A stretch of 13,899 nt of DNA from DAIOFH01 sp036745875 (GTDB taxonomy: Bacteria; Planctomycetota; SZUA-567), in NCBI GenBank assembly GCA_036745875.1, contig DAIOFH010000103.1, forward strand, positions 1 through 13,899, read 5' to 3'. A program made the translations under genes and the position numbers. Below, one piece after another: positions 6,716-13,875 of the stretch. Position 1 is the first letter of the stretch; each line of letters starts with the position of its first letter. Under the pieces are notes generated by a model. The model saw nothing but the letters and a program-made list of their open reading frames with translations, searched no databases and was not told the DNA's origin.

Positions 6716-6742
6716 TTCTCTGTGATCTCTATGTCCTCTGAG
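6716..6742. repeat. 9-bp tandem repeat of the CACAGAGRA type in the lysA-galE gap
   Basis: Three consecutive nonamers on the plus strand read TTCTCTGTG, ATCTCTATG and TCCTCTGAG, followed by GTTGAAT. On the minus strand this is a run of CTCAGAGGA, CATAGAGAT and CACAGAGAA units. From memory this resembles the AACCACAGAGGACACAGAG type of intergenic repeat found in many unrelated bacterial genomes; its role is unknown. It lies between lysA (stop at 6761) and the galE start region. The rest of this 128-bp gap contains only the galE ribosome site. Confidence 0.55.
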
Positions 6743-6760
6743 GTTGAATACCCGTTTTAC

Positions 6761-8107
6761 TTACTCGAACAGTTCTCCCGAAACGAGGTCTTCGTACGAT
6801 TGCCTCGTGCGGATCAGACGCGCCGTGCCACCATCAACCATGACTTCGGCGGGCAAGGGACGGGCGTTGTAATTCGAAGCCATGGAAAAGCCGTACGCGC
6901 CGGCGGAGAAGATGGCCAGCAGGTCCCCCCGGTGCATCACCGGGATCCGCCTTCCCTTGGCGAAGCAGTCGGACGATTCGCATATCGGGCCGACGATATC
7001 GGTGCGGATAAAACCGGCTTCGTCGATGTTTCTCAGCCAATGACCGGTCTTGCCCTCTTCCTCTTCGCGGAAGAAATAGTTTTCGGCATTGTCGGACCCG
7101 AAAAGGTTGGCGGGCGGAACGTCCGAATAGGCCGCCGGCCAGGCGAAGTGGTAACTGTCGTACATGGCTGGCCTGACGAGGTCGTTCATGCCGGCGTCGA
7201 CGATGGTGAAATGCTTGTGGCCGTTGTCCTTGGTGAAGACGACGCGTGTCAGGAGCACCGCCGCGTTCCCCACTATGCTGCGTCCGGGTTCCACGATGAG
7301 GCGGCAACCGGTAGCCTTGACGTAGGGGGTGATGACTTCCGCGTATTCACGGAACGACGGCACCCTCTGGTCGCGGTAGAGAAGTCCGTAACCGCCACCT
7401 GCGTTGATGAATTCCAGCGGGGCGCGGGGGGAACGGTGGCTGCGCACAAATTCTGAAATCTTCTCCATGGCCAGCTTGTAGGGCGCGATGTCGTAGATGG
7501 GGCTGCCGAGGTGCATATCAACGCCGAGAAGGCGGATATTGGGCTGTTCGGCAATATTATTCACCAGCCTGGAAGCGTTGGCGAGGTCGATGCCGAACTT
7601 GTTTTCCTTCTTGCCTGTCGTGGTCTTGGCGTGGGTGTTTGCGTCGACGTCCGGGTTGATGCGGAAGGCGACGGGTGCGACCTTGCCCATGCCGGCGGCG
7701 ATTTCCTGGATGACGTCGAGCTCGCCTTCGGACTCGACGTTGAACATCAGGATGTCCTGCTCGAGGGCGGCCTTGATCTCGGCGTCAGTCTTCCCGACTC
7801 CCGCGTAGACGACCTTCCTGGGATCCGCGCCGGCCTTCAAGGCGCGGAACAGTTCGCCGCCCGAGACGATGTCGAACCCGGAGCCCGCTTCCCGGAGGGT
7901 TTTCAGGACGGCGAGGGAGCCGCAAGATTTCACGGAAAAACACACTGTCGTCGGCACTTCGGAAAAGGCCGACTTCACCTCCTTGTAGGCGTCCACAAGG
8001 GCGGCCTTGGAATAAACGTACAGGGGCGAGCCGAAATCCTCTGCCAGCGTGCTCGCCTTCACCCCTTCGCAGCGCAACATGCCGTCTTTATACTGAAAAT
8101 GCTTCAT
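6761..8107 (-). CDS. lysA: Diaminopimelate decarboxylase
   Basis: This PLP enzyme removes CO2 from meso-diaminopimelate to give lysine, the last step of the pathway. The 448-residue protein is a fold-type III decarboxylase. Family marks in order: FGSPLYVYSKAAL (25-37), the PLP lysine at about Lys60 in CFSVKSCGSL, GFDIVSGGEL (78-87), a histidine in DMHLGSP (about 199), EFINAGGGYGLLY (232-244), EPGRSIVGNAAVL (273-285), the active-site cysteine in ICESSDCF (about Cys376) and GAYGFSMASNYNARP (403-417). It is slightly longer than usual because of an acidic stretch with FFREEEEGKTGHW at about 330-365, between the AMYDSYH motif and the active-site cysteine. The PLP-lysine context differs from the common AVKAN. 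The upstream 155 bp hold a weak promoter-like TACTAT on the minus strand but no strong signal; the ribosome site is poor. Confidence 0.95.
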   Translation of the reverse strand: MKHFQYKDGMLRCEGVKASTLAEDFGSPLYVYSKAALVDAYKEVKSAFSEVPTTVCFSVKSCGSLAVLKTLREAGSGFDIVSGGELFRALKAGADPRKVVYAGVGKTDAEIKAALEQDILMFNVESEGELDVIQEIAAGMGKVAPVAFRINPDVDANTHAKTTTGKKENKFGIDLANASRLVNNIAEQPNIRLLGVDMHLGSPIYDIAPYKLAMEKISEFVRSHRSPRAPLEFINAGGGYGLLYRDQRVPSFREYAEVITPYVKATGCRLIVEPGRSIVGNAAVLLTRVVFTKDNGHKHFTIVDAGMNDLVRPAMYDSYHFAWPAAYSDVPPANLFGSDNAENYFFREEEEGKTGHWLRNIDEAGFIRTDIVGPICESSDCFAKGRRIPVMHRGDLLAIFSAGAYGFSMASNYNARPLPAEVMVDGGTARLIRTRQSYEDLVSGELFE

Positions 8108-8242
8108 ATTCTGGAACCCCGATTAGGTTGGAAAACTGCCGTCGGAATAGTAGCACATGCCCCGATCCCGCCCCAAAATGACCGTCAGGGCAAGTTCGCA
8201 TGATTGGACTCGATGTCGCGAAAGAAAATTCAGGCCTGGTAT

Positions 8243-8259
8243 GGCATGGTCACCACGCC
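8243..8259 (-). terminator. Hairpin after hisI (weak terminator candidate)
   Basis: On the minus strand, just after the hisI stop, GGCGTGG and CCATGCC form a 7-bp stem with one G-T wobble around a TGA loop. The nearest T-rich stretch (TTTTCTTT) is more than ten bases further on, so it is not a classical intrinsic terminator. It may still separate hisI from lysA. Confidence 0.28.
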
Positions 8260-8262
8260 GCT

Positions 8263-8661
8263 CTAGTGGCCGCTTTTGCCATACACTTTTTCCGGATCAA
8301 AGACCTTGACGCCGTCTTCGACCAGCCCCTCGTCGGTAAGCTTGAGGTAGAAGCAGGAACGCATGCCGGTGTGGCAGGCGGAACCGCCGTTTTGCTTGAT
8401 CTTGATCAGGATACAGTCCTTGTCGCAGTCGAAGCGCATTTCCTGGATTTCCTGGGTGTTGCCGCTTGATTCACCCTTGACCCAGTATTTTTGGCGGCTG
8501 CGGCTCCAATAGGAGGCGAGTTTTTTATCGATAGAGTCCTTAAGACTGTCCTTGTTCATGTACGCCACCATCAGGACTTCGCCCGTATCGGCATCCTGCG
8601 CGATACAAGGAATAAGACCGTTTTGATCAAATTTCACTTCGTCAAGAAATGCGTAGTCCAC
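8263..8661 (-). CDS. hisI: Phosphoribosyl-AMP cyclohydrolase
   Basis: HisI opens the adenine ring of phosphoribosyl-AMP in the third step of histidine synthesis. The 132-residue protein has the full family signature: YWSRSRQKYWVKGESSGN at about 51-68, the metal motif DCDKDC at 78-83 and SACHTGMRSCF at 95-104. Asp78, Asp80 and Asp82 are the likely magnesium ligands and Cys79, Cys96 and Cys103 the likely zinc ligands; Cys83 is an extra cysteine. It is the monofunctional form, without the HisE pyrophosphohydrolase domain. The start is GTG, placed by a GGGGA ribosome site at normal spacing and by the family N-terminus. It stands alone: no other his gene is in the window. It has its own promoter, and a strong terminator isolates it from the rnf genes upstream. 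Confidence 0.95.
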   Translation of the reverse strand: MDYAFLDEVKFDQNGLIPCIAQDADTGEVLMVAYMNKDSLKDSIDKKLASYWSRSRQKYWVKGESSGNTQEIQEMRFDCDKDCILIKIKQNGGSACHTGMRSCFYLKLTDEGLVEDGVKVFDPEKVYGKSGH

Positions 8662-8726
8662 CAGGTTTTCCCCTTTTCTTCTTCTTTCTCTCGAAACACC
8701 TGAAACACTGCCAATAACTCTCCCAT

Positions 8727-8754
8727 ATTATAGTTTTACCACACAAATATGCAA
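8727..8754 (-). promoter_or_regulatory. Candidate sigma70-type promoter of hisI
   Basis: On the minus strand a perfect TATAAT (plus 8727-8732) is preceded, with a 16-base spacer, by TTGCAT (plus 8749-8754, 3 of 6). The -10 lies 66 bases before the hisI GTG. It is between the rnf terminator and hisI, where a promoter is needed. The perfect -10 is convincing; the -35 is weak. Confidence 0.5.
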
Positions 8755-8779
8755 TAACAAACAGGAAAGGTTACAAAAC

Positions 8780-8814
8780 AAAAAGACGCTTCCGGCAAAA
8801 GAAGCGTCTTTTTT
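8780..8814 (-). terminator. Strong intrinsic terminator of the rnf operon
   Basis: AAAAGACGCTTC (8781-8792) and GAAGCGTCTTTT (8801-8812) pair perfectly over 12 bp around an 8-base loop, flanked by A-runs and T-runs on both sides, so it could end transcription in either direction. It lies 28 bases after the rnfD stop and ends the rnf transcript; no plus-strand gene leads into it. It shows that rnfD is the last gene of its operon. Confidence 0.92.
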
Positions 8815-8841
8815 ATTGACTCAAATTCCAGTGTATACTTT

Positions 8842-10029
8842 CTAACTCTTCTTTTTCTTTCCAAACACCTTCGGCCTCGTAAAGGCGTCGATGAGGGGAA
8901 CACATGTATTCATGAGAAGAATCGAATAACATACACCTTCGGGATACCCGCCGTAGAGGCGGATGACGATGGTCATCAGGCCGCAGCCGAGGGCGAAGAT
9001 GATCCGGCCCTTCTTGGTCAAGGGCCCCGTGACCATATCCGTAGCCATGAAGAACGCCCCGATCATCAGGCCGCCGGCGCCGATATGGGCGAGCCACGGG
9101 CCGCTGAACCAGGAGGTATACACGACAAGTTCACCTGTCTTGTACGGCTGAGGAAGAATCCAGCCAAGAACGGCGACGGTAAGGATGTAGAAGAACGGGA
9201 TATCCCACGGAACGATTTTCTTCCTGATCAGCCACAAGCCGCCCAGAAGCAGAAGGACTGCGGAAACTTCGCCAAGTGAACCGCCTTCGCAGCCGATCCA
9301 GGTCAGCCACACTTCCGACCAGGTCGGAGACAGGGCGCGCGGCACAAGATAGGTGACGTTGCCGGCGGCGTCGATGACTTCCTTGGCTGCCGGGCTGTGC
9401 ATGGCTTCGAGCATGGTGGCCGAGGTGATGACGTCGATGCCGAGCTCGGGATTCACAGCTTTGGTCATGCTTGCCTGGGTGACCGCGTCCGGGAGGCCTT
9501 TGATCGCGGAATTTATGTCGGCAAAGGAACCGGAAAGGGTATAGACGAAATTGTTCCACCACTTACCTGCGGCGCTGAGGTGGGGCCATTCCCCGGACAT
9601 CATGCGGTCGGGCATGCTGGCTTGGAGGAAGGCTCGGGCGAGAAGCGCCGGGTTCCAGACGTTATGGCCAAGTCCGCCGAACGCCTGCTTGCCGATGGCG
9701 ATGGCGAAAACGCCGCCAAGGACGGCGGCCCACCACGGCAGGTTCGACGGGCAGACGGCCGCCAGCAGGAGGCCGGTGACGACTGCGCTGCCGTCGTCAA
9801 TGGTGATAGTGACGCCGCGCCAACGCTGGCAGAGCCATTCGGTGACGACACAACCGACGACGCAGCCGACGATCGGCACCAATGCATGCCAGCCGAAGAC
9901 CACCAGCGACCAGAGGAGAGCCGGAACAAGAGCCAGGCACACGCAGAACATGATCTTGGGCGTCGTATCCGAGTGGCGGATATGGGGCGAGTTGTTGACG
10001 TTGAACAAAAGTTTTTCTTGAGCCGCCAT
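8842..10029 (-). CDS. rnfD: Rnf complex membrane subunit RnfD (covalent-FMN subunit)
   Basis: RnfD is a multi-spanning inner-membrane subunit of the ferredoxin:NAD+ oxidoreductase that carries covalently bound FMN and takes part in ion translocation. The 395-residue protein opens with VNNSPHIRHSDTTPKIMFCV, a typical RnfD/NqrB start, and has the conserved GGLGHNVWNPALLARAF at 118-134. The flavin-attachment motif [ST]xAT is seen as TSAT at 202-205 in DVITSATML, with Thr205 the expected FMN site; an upstream DAVTQAS at 181-187 is a weaker match. GGSLGEVSAVLLLLGGLWL follows at about 240. Several hydrophobic helices are evident. It is about 40 residues longer than many RnfD, mainly in the loop around the FMN motif. 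AAGGA nine bases before the ATG supports the start. It is the last gene of the operon, with the terminator just after it; rnfG, which usually follows, is missing. Confidence 0.95.
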   Translation of the reverse strand: MAAQEKLLFNVNNSPHIRHSDTTPKIMFCVCLALVPALLWSLVVFGWHALVPIVGCVVGCVVTEWLCQRWRGVTITIDDGSAVVTGLLLAAVCPSNLPWWAAVLGGVFAIAIGKQAFGGLGHNVWNPALLARAFLQASMPDRMMSGEWPHLSAAGKWWNNFVYTLSGSFADINSAIKGLPDAVTQASMTKAVNPELGIDVITSATMLEAMHSPAAKEVIDAAGNVTYLVPRALSPTWSEVWLTWIGCEGGSLGEVSAVLLLLGGLWLIRKKIVPWDIPFFYILTVAVLGWILPQPYKTGELVVYTSWFSGPWLAHIGAGGLMIGAFFMATDMVTGPLTKKGRIIFALGCGLMTIVIRLYGGYPEGVCYSILLMNTCVPLIDAFTRPKVFGKKKKS

Positions 10030-10096
10030 TATCAGGGTTCCTTCTCTACTATCAGCTCCGTGATTTTATACAATATACTGCAAGCGAATATTTCGG

Positions 10097-11419
10097 TTAT
10101 TTCACCGCCAGTTGCGCCCTGCGGTTGATTTCACCCTTTTCCATGCGGATCCATTGGACGATCGGGCGCTTGGACGGGCAGACGTAGGAACAGATGCCGC
10201 ATTCGATGCAGTCCCTGGCGTTGAAGTCGTCTGCCTCGGCCAGTAGGTTGGACTCGCCGTAGTTGGACAAGGTGCACGGCAGAAGCCCCATCGGACAGCC
10301 TTCGACGCAGCGCGCGCAGCGGATGCAGGACCGGTAGCTGTAGGCCGCCGGGTCCGTGAGGGCGAGGACGCCGTTCGAACCCTTTACAATGGCCCACTCG
10401 GTGTCCCGCATCGGCATGCCCATCATGGGGCCGCCTGCGATGAGTTTTTTCGTGGCGTTGGCGTCGAACTCGCATTCGTCAAGGAGGTCCATGACCATCG
10501 TGCCGATCCTGACCCACAGATTGGCCGGCTTCCTGATGCCGGGGCCGGTGACGGTGACGACGCGCTCGGTGAGCGGCCGGTTGAAGGCGCAAGCTTCGTA
10601 CCCGGCGTAGCAGGAGGCGACGTTGTGGACCAGCACGCCGACATCCATCGGCAGGCCGCCGGAGGGAACTTCACGCTGCAGGAGCGCGTAGATCAGCTGT
10701 TTTTCAGCGCCCTGTGGATACATGACCGGGAGGCCGACGATTTCGGTCTCAAGATTCAACCGCACCACGGCGTCCTTCATGGCCTTGAGGGAGTGAGGCT
10801 TGTTGTCCTCCATGCCGACAATGACTTTCCTGGCGCCTACGGCGCGTTTGAACAATTCCGCGCCCTTGAGGATTTCATCCGGTTTTTCCCGCATAAGAAG
10901 GTCATCAGCGGTGAGGTACGGTTCGCATTCCGCACCGTTCAGGACCAGGGTGTCTATTTTCTTTTCAGGCGGCGGTGAAAGTTTGACGTGCGAGGGGAAG
11001 GTTGCGCCGCCCATGCCGACAAGACCGGCTGCCTGGACGTATTCCTTGATTTCGTCCGGGGTGAGGCGGTCGATGTCGCGGTTGGCTTGCGCATCGGGAT
11101 GCCATTCGTCGAGGTTGTCGTTCTCGATCTTCAGCGCATCGACAAGGAAGCCGAGAGGATGCCTGATCTGGATGACGCCTTTGGCAGTGCCGGAAATGGA
11201 AGAGTGCGCACCGGCGGAAACATAGCCTGACGAATCTGCGATCTTCTGGCCGCGCAGTACCCTGTCCCCGATTTTTACCAGGGGAGTGGCAGGCTTGCCG
11301 ATATGCTGCGAAAATGAGATAGCCACGAACTTCGGCGGCGTTGCCGGACGCAACGGAAGGTCCTTGGTGGCGTCCTTGTTTTCCGGCGGATGGGTGCCGC
11401 CCTTGAACATATGTTTCAT
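10097..11419 (-). CDS. rnfC: Rnf complex NADH-binding iron-sulfur subunit RnfC
   Basis: RnfC is the cytosolic subunit that exchanges electrons with NAD(H) through FMN and two [4Fe-4S] clusters. From the ATG at 11419 it has 440 residues. An in-frame GTG four codons upstream is part of the GTGGAG ribosome site six bases before this ATG, so the ATG is preferred. It begins FKGGTHPPENK, the family signature. A flavin/nucleotide region follows: GLVGMGGATFPSHVKL (132-147) and LVLNGAECEPYLTADD (158-173). Two ferredoxin motifs lie near the end: CIRCARCVEGCP (365-376) and CIECGICSYVCP (404-415). The protein stops soon after, without the long alanine/lysine-rich tail of proteobacterial RnfC, as in the shorter forms of anaerobes. 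A 7-mer tandem repeat sits between rnfB and this gene; the gap to rnfD is 67 bp. Confidence 0.96.
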   Translation of the reverse strand: MKHMFKGGTHPPENKDATKDLPLRPATPPKFVAISFSQHIGKPATPLVKIGDRVLRGQKIADSSGYVSAGAHSSISGTAKGVIQIRHPLGFLVDALKIENDNLDEWHPDAQANRDIDRLTPDEIKEYVQAAGLVGMGGATFPSHVKLSPPPEKKIDTLVLNGAECEPYLTADDLLMREKPDEILKGAELFKRAVGARKVIVGMEDNKPHSLKAMKDAVVRLNLETEIVGLPVMYPQGAEKQLIYALLQREVPSGGLPMDVGVLVHNVASCYAGYEACAFNRPLTERVVTVTGPGIRKPANLWVRIGTMVMDLLDECEFDANATKKLIAGGPMMGMPMRDTEWAIVKGSNGVLALTDPAAYSYRSCIRCARCVEGCPMGLLPCTLSNYGESNLLAEADDFNARDCIECGICSYVCPSKRPIVQWIRMEKGEINRRAQLAVK

Positions 11420-11442
11420 CGAAAGCTCCACTATATGAATAG

Positions 11443-11484
11443 ATGAATTATCAGCTATTAACCATCAACTGTGAACTATTGACT
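11443..11484. repeat. Degenerate 7-bp tandem repeat inside the rnf operon (rnfB-rnfC gap)
   Basis: Six heptamers in a row on the plus strand read ATGAATT, ATCAGCT, ATTAACC, ATCAACT, GTGAACT and ATTGACT. The block starts 14 bases upstream of the rnfC ribosome site and ends four bases from the rnfB stop, so it fills almost the whole gap and would be transcribed in the operon mRNA. It is the same type as the block at 1644-1671, sharing AGTTGATGG plus a near-identical AAT tail on the minus strand. Confidence 0.65.
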
Positions 11485-11488
11485 CCAT

Positions 11489-12382
11489 TCAGGTCGTCAT
11501 GGTCTGCTTGCCGGTGTTGACCACCTCCACGTCCTCGTCTGTTTTCGGTTCGGGCGTCGGAGCGGCCTTCTTGGCGGCGTCCGCAGCGCGGCGCGCCGGG
11601 CGGAGGTTGAGAATGGTCTGGTGCGGACAGACGGAAACGCACTTGCCGCAGCTGATGCACTTGTCGTGGTCGATCTCTGCGAGGTTGTTCGGAACCTTGA
11701 TAGCATCGACGGGACAGGCCTTGACGCACTTTTGGCAGATGATGCAGGCATGGTCGCAAATCTTGTTGGCCATAGCGCCCTTGTCGCGGTTGTGGCAGGC
11801 GATGTGGACGAATTTGTTGATGGCGGTGACGGCCATGAGGCTGCGGGGGCATGCGGCGACGCATTTCTTGCAGCCGGTGCATTTCGCCTCGTCGACGATG
11901 GGACGGCCCGTTTCATTGAAGGTTATCGCGCCGAAGGGACATGCCTTGAGGCAGTCGCCGTAACCGAGGCAGCCGTAGCGGCAGTCGAGCCAGCCGCCGC
12001 CCAGTCCCTGCAGGGAAGCGCCGCGGCAGGTTTGGATGCCGGTGTAGAGGGCGACAGTCTCGACATTCTGTCTTTGGCAGTGGCAGAGCGCGACGCAACG
12101 GGCTTTGTTGGCATCCACCGCCACCCCAAGGATCTTGGCGATGGCAATTCCGCAGTCCGCGCCGCCGGGGGAACACAACGTCGGGTCGGCGTCCTTGAGG
12201 ACAACCGCTTCGGCGTACGCGGCGCAGCCGGCGAAGCCGCAGCCGCCGCAGTTCGCGCCGGGCAGTACGCCCAGCACTTCTTCGACCCTGGGGTCGGTCT
12301 TTACCTCAAAGCGCCTGGAAGCTACGGCCAGGATAAGCGCCAGCAGCGCGCCGAGACAGGCCATGGAGACAAGAGCGAACAT
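11489..12382 (-). CDS. rnfB: Rnf complex ferredoxin-interacting iron-sulfur subunit RnfB
   Basis: RnfB accepts electrons from, or gives them to, soluble ferredoxin. The 297-residue protein has one N-terminal membrane anchor (about 2-22, LVSMACLGALLALILAV), then the four-Fe-S domain CGGCGFAGC with Cys45, 48, 53 and 70. Four ferredoxin-type motifs follow: CRYGCLGYGDCLKACP (134-149), CTGCKKCVAACP (168-179), a variant with CIICQKCVKACP (213-224) and CISCGKCVSVCP (242-253). Further cysteines at 96, 100, 102 and 119 could hold another cluster. This is the larger, multi-cluster form seen in clostridia and other anaerobes rather than the short proteobacterial one. The last 40 residues are a polar Ala/Lys/Pro tail of no known function. 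GGGGAG ten bases upstream supports the ATG. It follows rnfA by 58 bp and precedes rnfC by 69 bp. Confidence 0.96.
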   Translation of the reverse strand: MFALVSMACLGALLALILAVASRRFEVKTDPRVEEVLGVLPGANCGGCGFAGCAAYAEAVVLKDADPTLCSPGGADCGIAIAKILGVAVDANKARCVALCHCQRQNVETVALYTGIQTCRGASLQGLGGGWLDCRYGCLGYGDCLKACPFGAITFNETGRPIVDEAKCTGCKKCVAACPRSLMAVTAINKFVHIACHNRDKGAMANKICDHACIICQKCVKACPVDAIKVPNNLAEIDHDKCISCGKCVSVCPHQTILNLRPARRAADAAKKAAPTPEPKTDEDVEVVNTGKQTMTT

Positions 12383-12440
12383 AGCTGTATTTCTCCCCTA
12401 AAGGTTGTTTTCAAGTAAATTTCGTCTACCGCAAAGGCAA

Positions 12441-13037
12441 TTAAATGATGCCGGTAAAAGCGAAGAAGGACAAGGCCATGCCTGCGGCGGCGATGAAGGC
12501 GATCGGAATGCCCCTGAGGCCGGCCGGAATGGGTGCGCTTTCAAGCCGTTCGCGGATCGCTGCCATGAGATAGAGGGCGAGGGTGAAGCCAATGCCTCCG
12601 AAGATGCCAAGGCAGGTGCTCTTCAGGAGCGCTTCGGCCAGCGACAGGTCGGCCCATTCAGCGACCTTCATCTGGGTCGAACCAAGAACCGCACAGTTGG
12701 TGGAGATAAGGGGGAGATAGATCCCGAGCGCCTGGTACAGCGGCGGGGCGACCTTTTTCATGACGATTTCGACGAACTGCACCAGCGCCGCGATAATGAG
12801 GATGAAGCTCATGATATCGAGGTAGTTCTGCAGGTTGTACGGCACCAGCAGCAGCTTGTAGACCAGCATGGTGACGAAGCAGGAGACGCCCATGACGAAT
12901 ATGACTGCCATGCCCATGCCTATGGCCGAATCGCGCTTCTTGGAAACGCCGATGAAGGGGCAAATTCCAAGGAACTGGCTCAGGACAAAATTCTGGACAA
13001 ACACCAGGGCAAACAGGAGGACAAGGTATTCTTTCAT
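12441..13037 (-). CDS. rnfA: Rnf complex membrane subunit RnfA
   Basis: RnfA is a six-helix inner-membrane protein that pairs with RnfE; the two hold a [2Fe-2S] cluster within the membrane between four cysteines. From the ATG at 13037 it has 198 residues, the normal length. A TTG six codons upstream overlaps the GTGGAG ribosome site and is unlikely, whereas the protein from the ATG opens like the family (MKEYLVLLFALVFVQNFVL). The likely cluster cysteines are Cys26 (FLGICPFIGV) and Cys115 (STNCAVLG). GGIGFTLALYLMAAIRERLE near 145-165 is also characteristic of RnfA/NqrE. The middle loop after TNCAVLG (TQMKVAEWADLSLAEALLKS) is hydrophilic as expected. It is the second gene of the operon. Confidence 0.96.
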   Translation of the reverse strand: MKEYLVLLFALVFVQNFVLSQFLGICPFIGVSKKRDSAIGMGMAVIFVMGVSCFVTMLVYKLLLVPYNLQNYLDIMSFILIIAALVQFVEIVMKKVAPPLYQALGIYLPLISTNCAVLGSTQMKVAEWADLSLAEALLKSTCLGIFGGIGFTLALYLMAAIRERLESAPIPAGLRGIPIAFIAAAGMALSFFAFTGII

Positions 13038-13119
13038 ATATCCAATTCTCCACAAGGATGGACAGGCGGAATAATTTGACGTTATGGGTCACGTTGCCAA
13101 AAAATTAGGCCGGCGTTTT

Positions 13120-13776
13120 TCAGGATGCGGATTTCTTTCCGGGGGGCGGCGGAACGGCGATGCCCTGCCTCTTCTGCGCTTCGGCCTTCCTGAGGCCGAG
13201 CCAGTTGAATAAACCCATCAGTAGGCCGAGGGTGAGGAAGCCGCCCGGCGCGAGGATGAAAATGGTTTGCGTATAGGCGGAAAGGCCGTCGGCGAACGGG
13301 ATGTCAAGGAATGTGCCGCTGCCGAGGATTTCGCGGATGGTTCCGAGAAGCATAAGCGCAAAAGTGAATCCAATGCCCATACCGATGCCGTCAGCGATGG
13401 AGGAGATCGGGTTGGATCGGCTGGCGAACGCTTCCGCCCTGCCGAGAATGATGCAGTTGACGACGATCAACGGCAGGAAGATGCCCAGAGATGCGGTAAG
13501 CGCCGGGAAGTACGCGGTCATGATAAGTTTGACCAGCGTGACGAAAGTGGCGATGACCACGATGAAGATCGGGATTCGCACTTCCTTGGGGACGCCTTTT
13601 TTGATGATCGAGATGATGAAATTGGAACACACCAGCACAAACGTGGTGGCGAGTCCCATGCCTATGGCTTTTTCCACGCTGGTGGTGACGGCAAGCGTCG
13701 GACACATGCCGAGAACCAGCCGAAAAACAGGGTTTTCCCTAAATAAACCGCTTGTGAGATCCTTCATCAATGACAT
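13120..13776 (-). CDS. rnfE: Rnf complex membrane subunit RnfE
   Basis: RnfE is the inverted-topology partner of RnfA/NqrD type with about six membrane helices and contributes two cysteines to the shared intramembrane [2Fe-2S] cluster. The 218-residue protein shows NPVFRLVLGMCPTLAVTTS at 15-33 (Cys25) and VVNCIILGRAEAFA at 105-118 (Cys108), both diagnostic; RAEAFA separates RnfE/NqrD from RnfA. GIGFTFALMLLGTIREILGS follows at about 134-153. The polar C-terminal tail ends in a run of four prolines and PGKKSAS. AAGGG seven bases before the ATG supports the start. It appears to be the first gene of the operon: the 123 bp upstream to the window edge are AT-rich and hold no recognisable gene on this strand. 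Confidence 0.95.
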   Translation of the reverse strand: MSLMKDLTSGLFRENPVFRLVLGMCPTLAVTTSVEKAIGMGLATTFVLVCSNFIISIIKKGVPKEVRIPIFIVVIATFVTLVKLIMTAYFPALTASLGIFLPLIVVNCIILGRAEAFASRSNPISSIADGIGMGIGFTFALMLLGTIREILGSGTFLDIPFADGLSAYTQTIFILAPGGFLTLGLLMGLFNWLGLRKAEAQKRQGIAVPPPPGKKSAS

Positions 13777-13859
13777 AAGTCTGCCCTTCTTGCGCGCGAT
13801 TGCTTAAAACAAAATCTGGTAATAGTACGGCAGAATAAACGTATTTTGCGTGTTGTAAA

Positions 13860-13875
13860 ATTAGTATTCACTAAT
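13860..13875. promoter_or_regulatory. Inverted repeat upstream of rnfE (candidate operator)
   Basis: ATTAGT and ACTAAT form perfect 6-bp arms separated by four bases, 84 bp upstream of the rnfE start in an AT-rich leader. The 5-4-5 core spacing (TTAGT-N4-ACTAA) is that of FNR/CRP-family sites, although the half-site is not the FNR consensus TTGAT. I could not place a clear -35/-10 pair in this leader. It may control the rnf operon; the regulator is unknown. Confidence 0.33.

Noticed and set aside
5637..6725. A 362-codon plus-strand open frame, longer than galE, which it covers
   Set aside because: It is antisense to a clear GalE with all motifs. The translation has no family features and is rich in His, Asp, Arg and Gly, as expected from the complementary strand of a GC-rich gene.
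7511..8203. A 230-codon plus-strand open frame opposite lysA
   Set aside because: It is antisense to a complete LysA and its composition (Gly, Asp, His, Val rich) is that of a GC-rich shadow frame.
9397..10128. A 243-codon plus-strand open frame opposite rnfD, considered as a possible missing rnfG
   Set aside because: It has no signal anchor and no [ST]GAT flavin motif; it is simply the complement of rnfD.
11419..11431. Upstream GTG start for rnfC (and similarly TTG at 13055 for rnfA and GTG at 5558 for the cyclase)
   Set aside because: In rnfC and rnfA the alternative codon is part of the GTGGAG ribosome site, and in the cyclase it is only three bases from AGGA; the downstream ATG fits the family start or the spacing better.
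11621..12418. A 265-codon plus-strand open frame opposite rnfB
   Set aside because: RnfB has all its cysteine motifs on the other strand; the antisense product is an Ala/Gly/Val-rich shadow without family features.
8842..13776. Reading the five-gene cluster as Na+-translocating NADH:quinone reductase (Nqr) instead of Rnf
   Set aside because: A multi-ferredoxin RnfB and a RnfC with two [4Fe-4S] motifs and FKGGTHPP are present, and there is no NqrF or NqrA-type protein.
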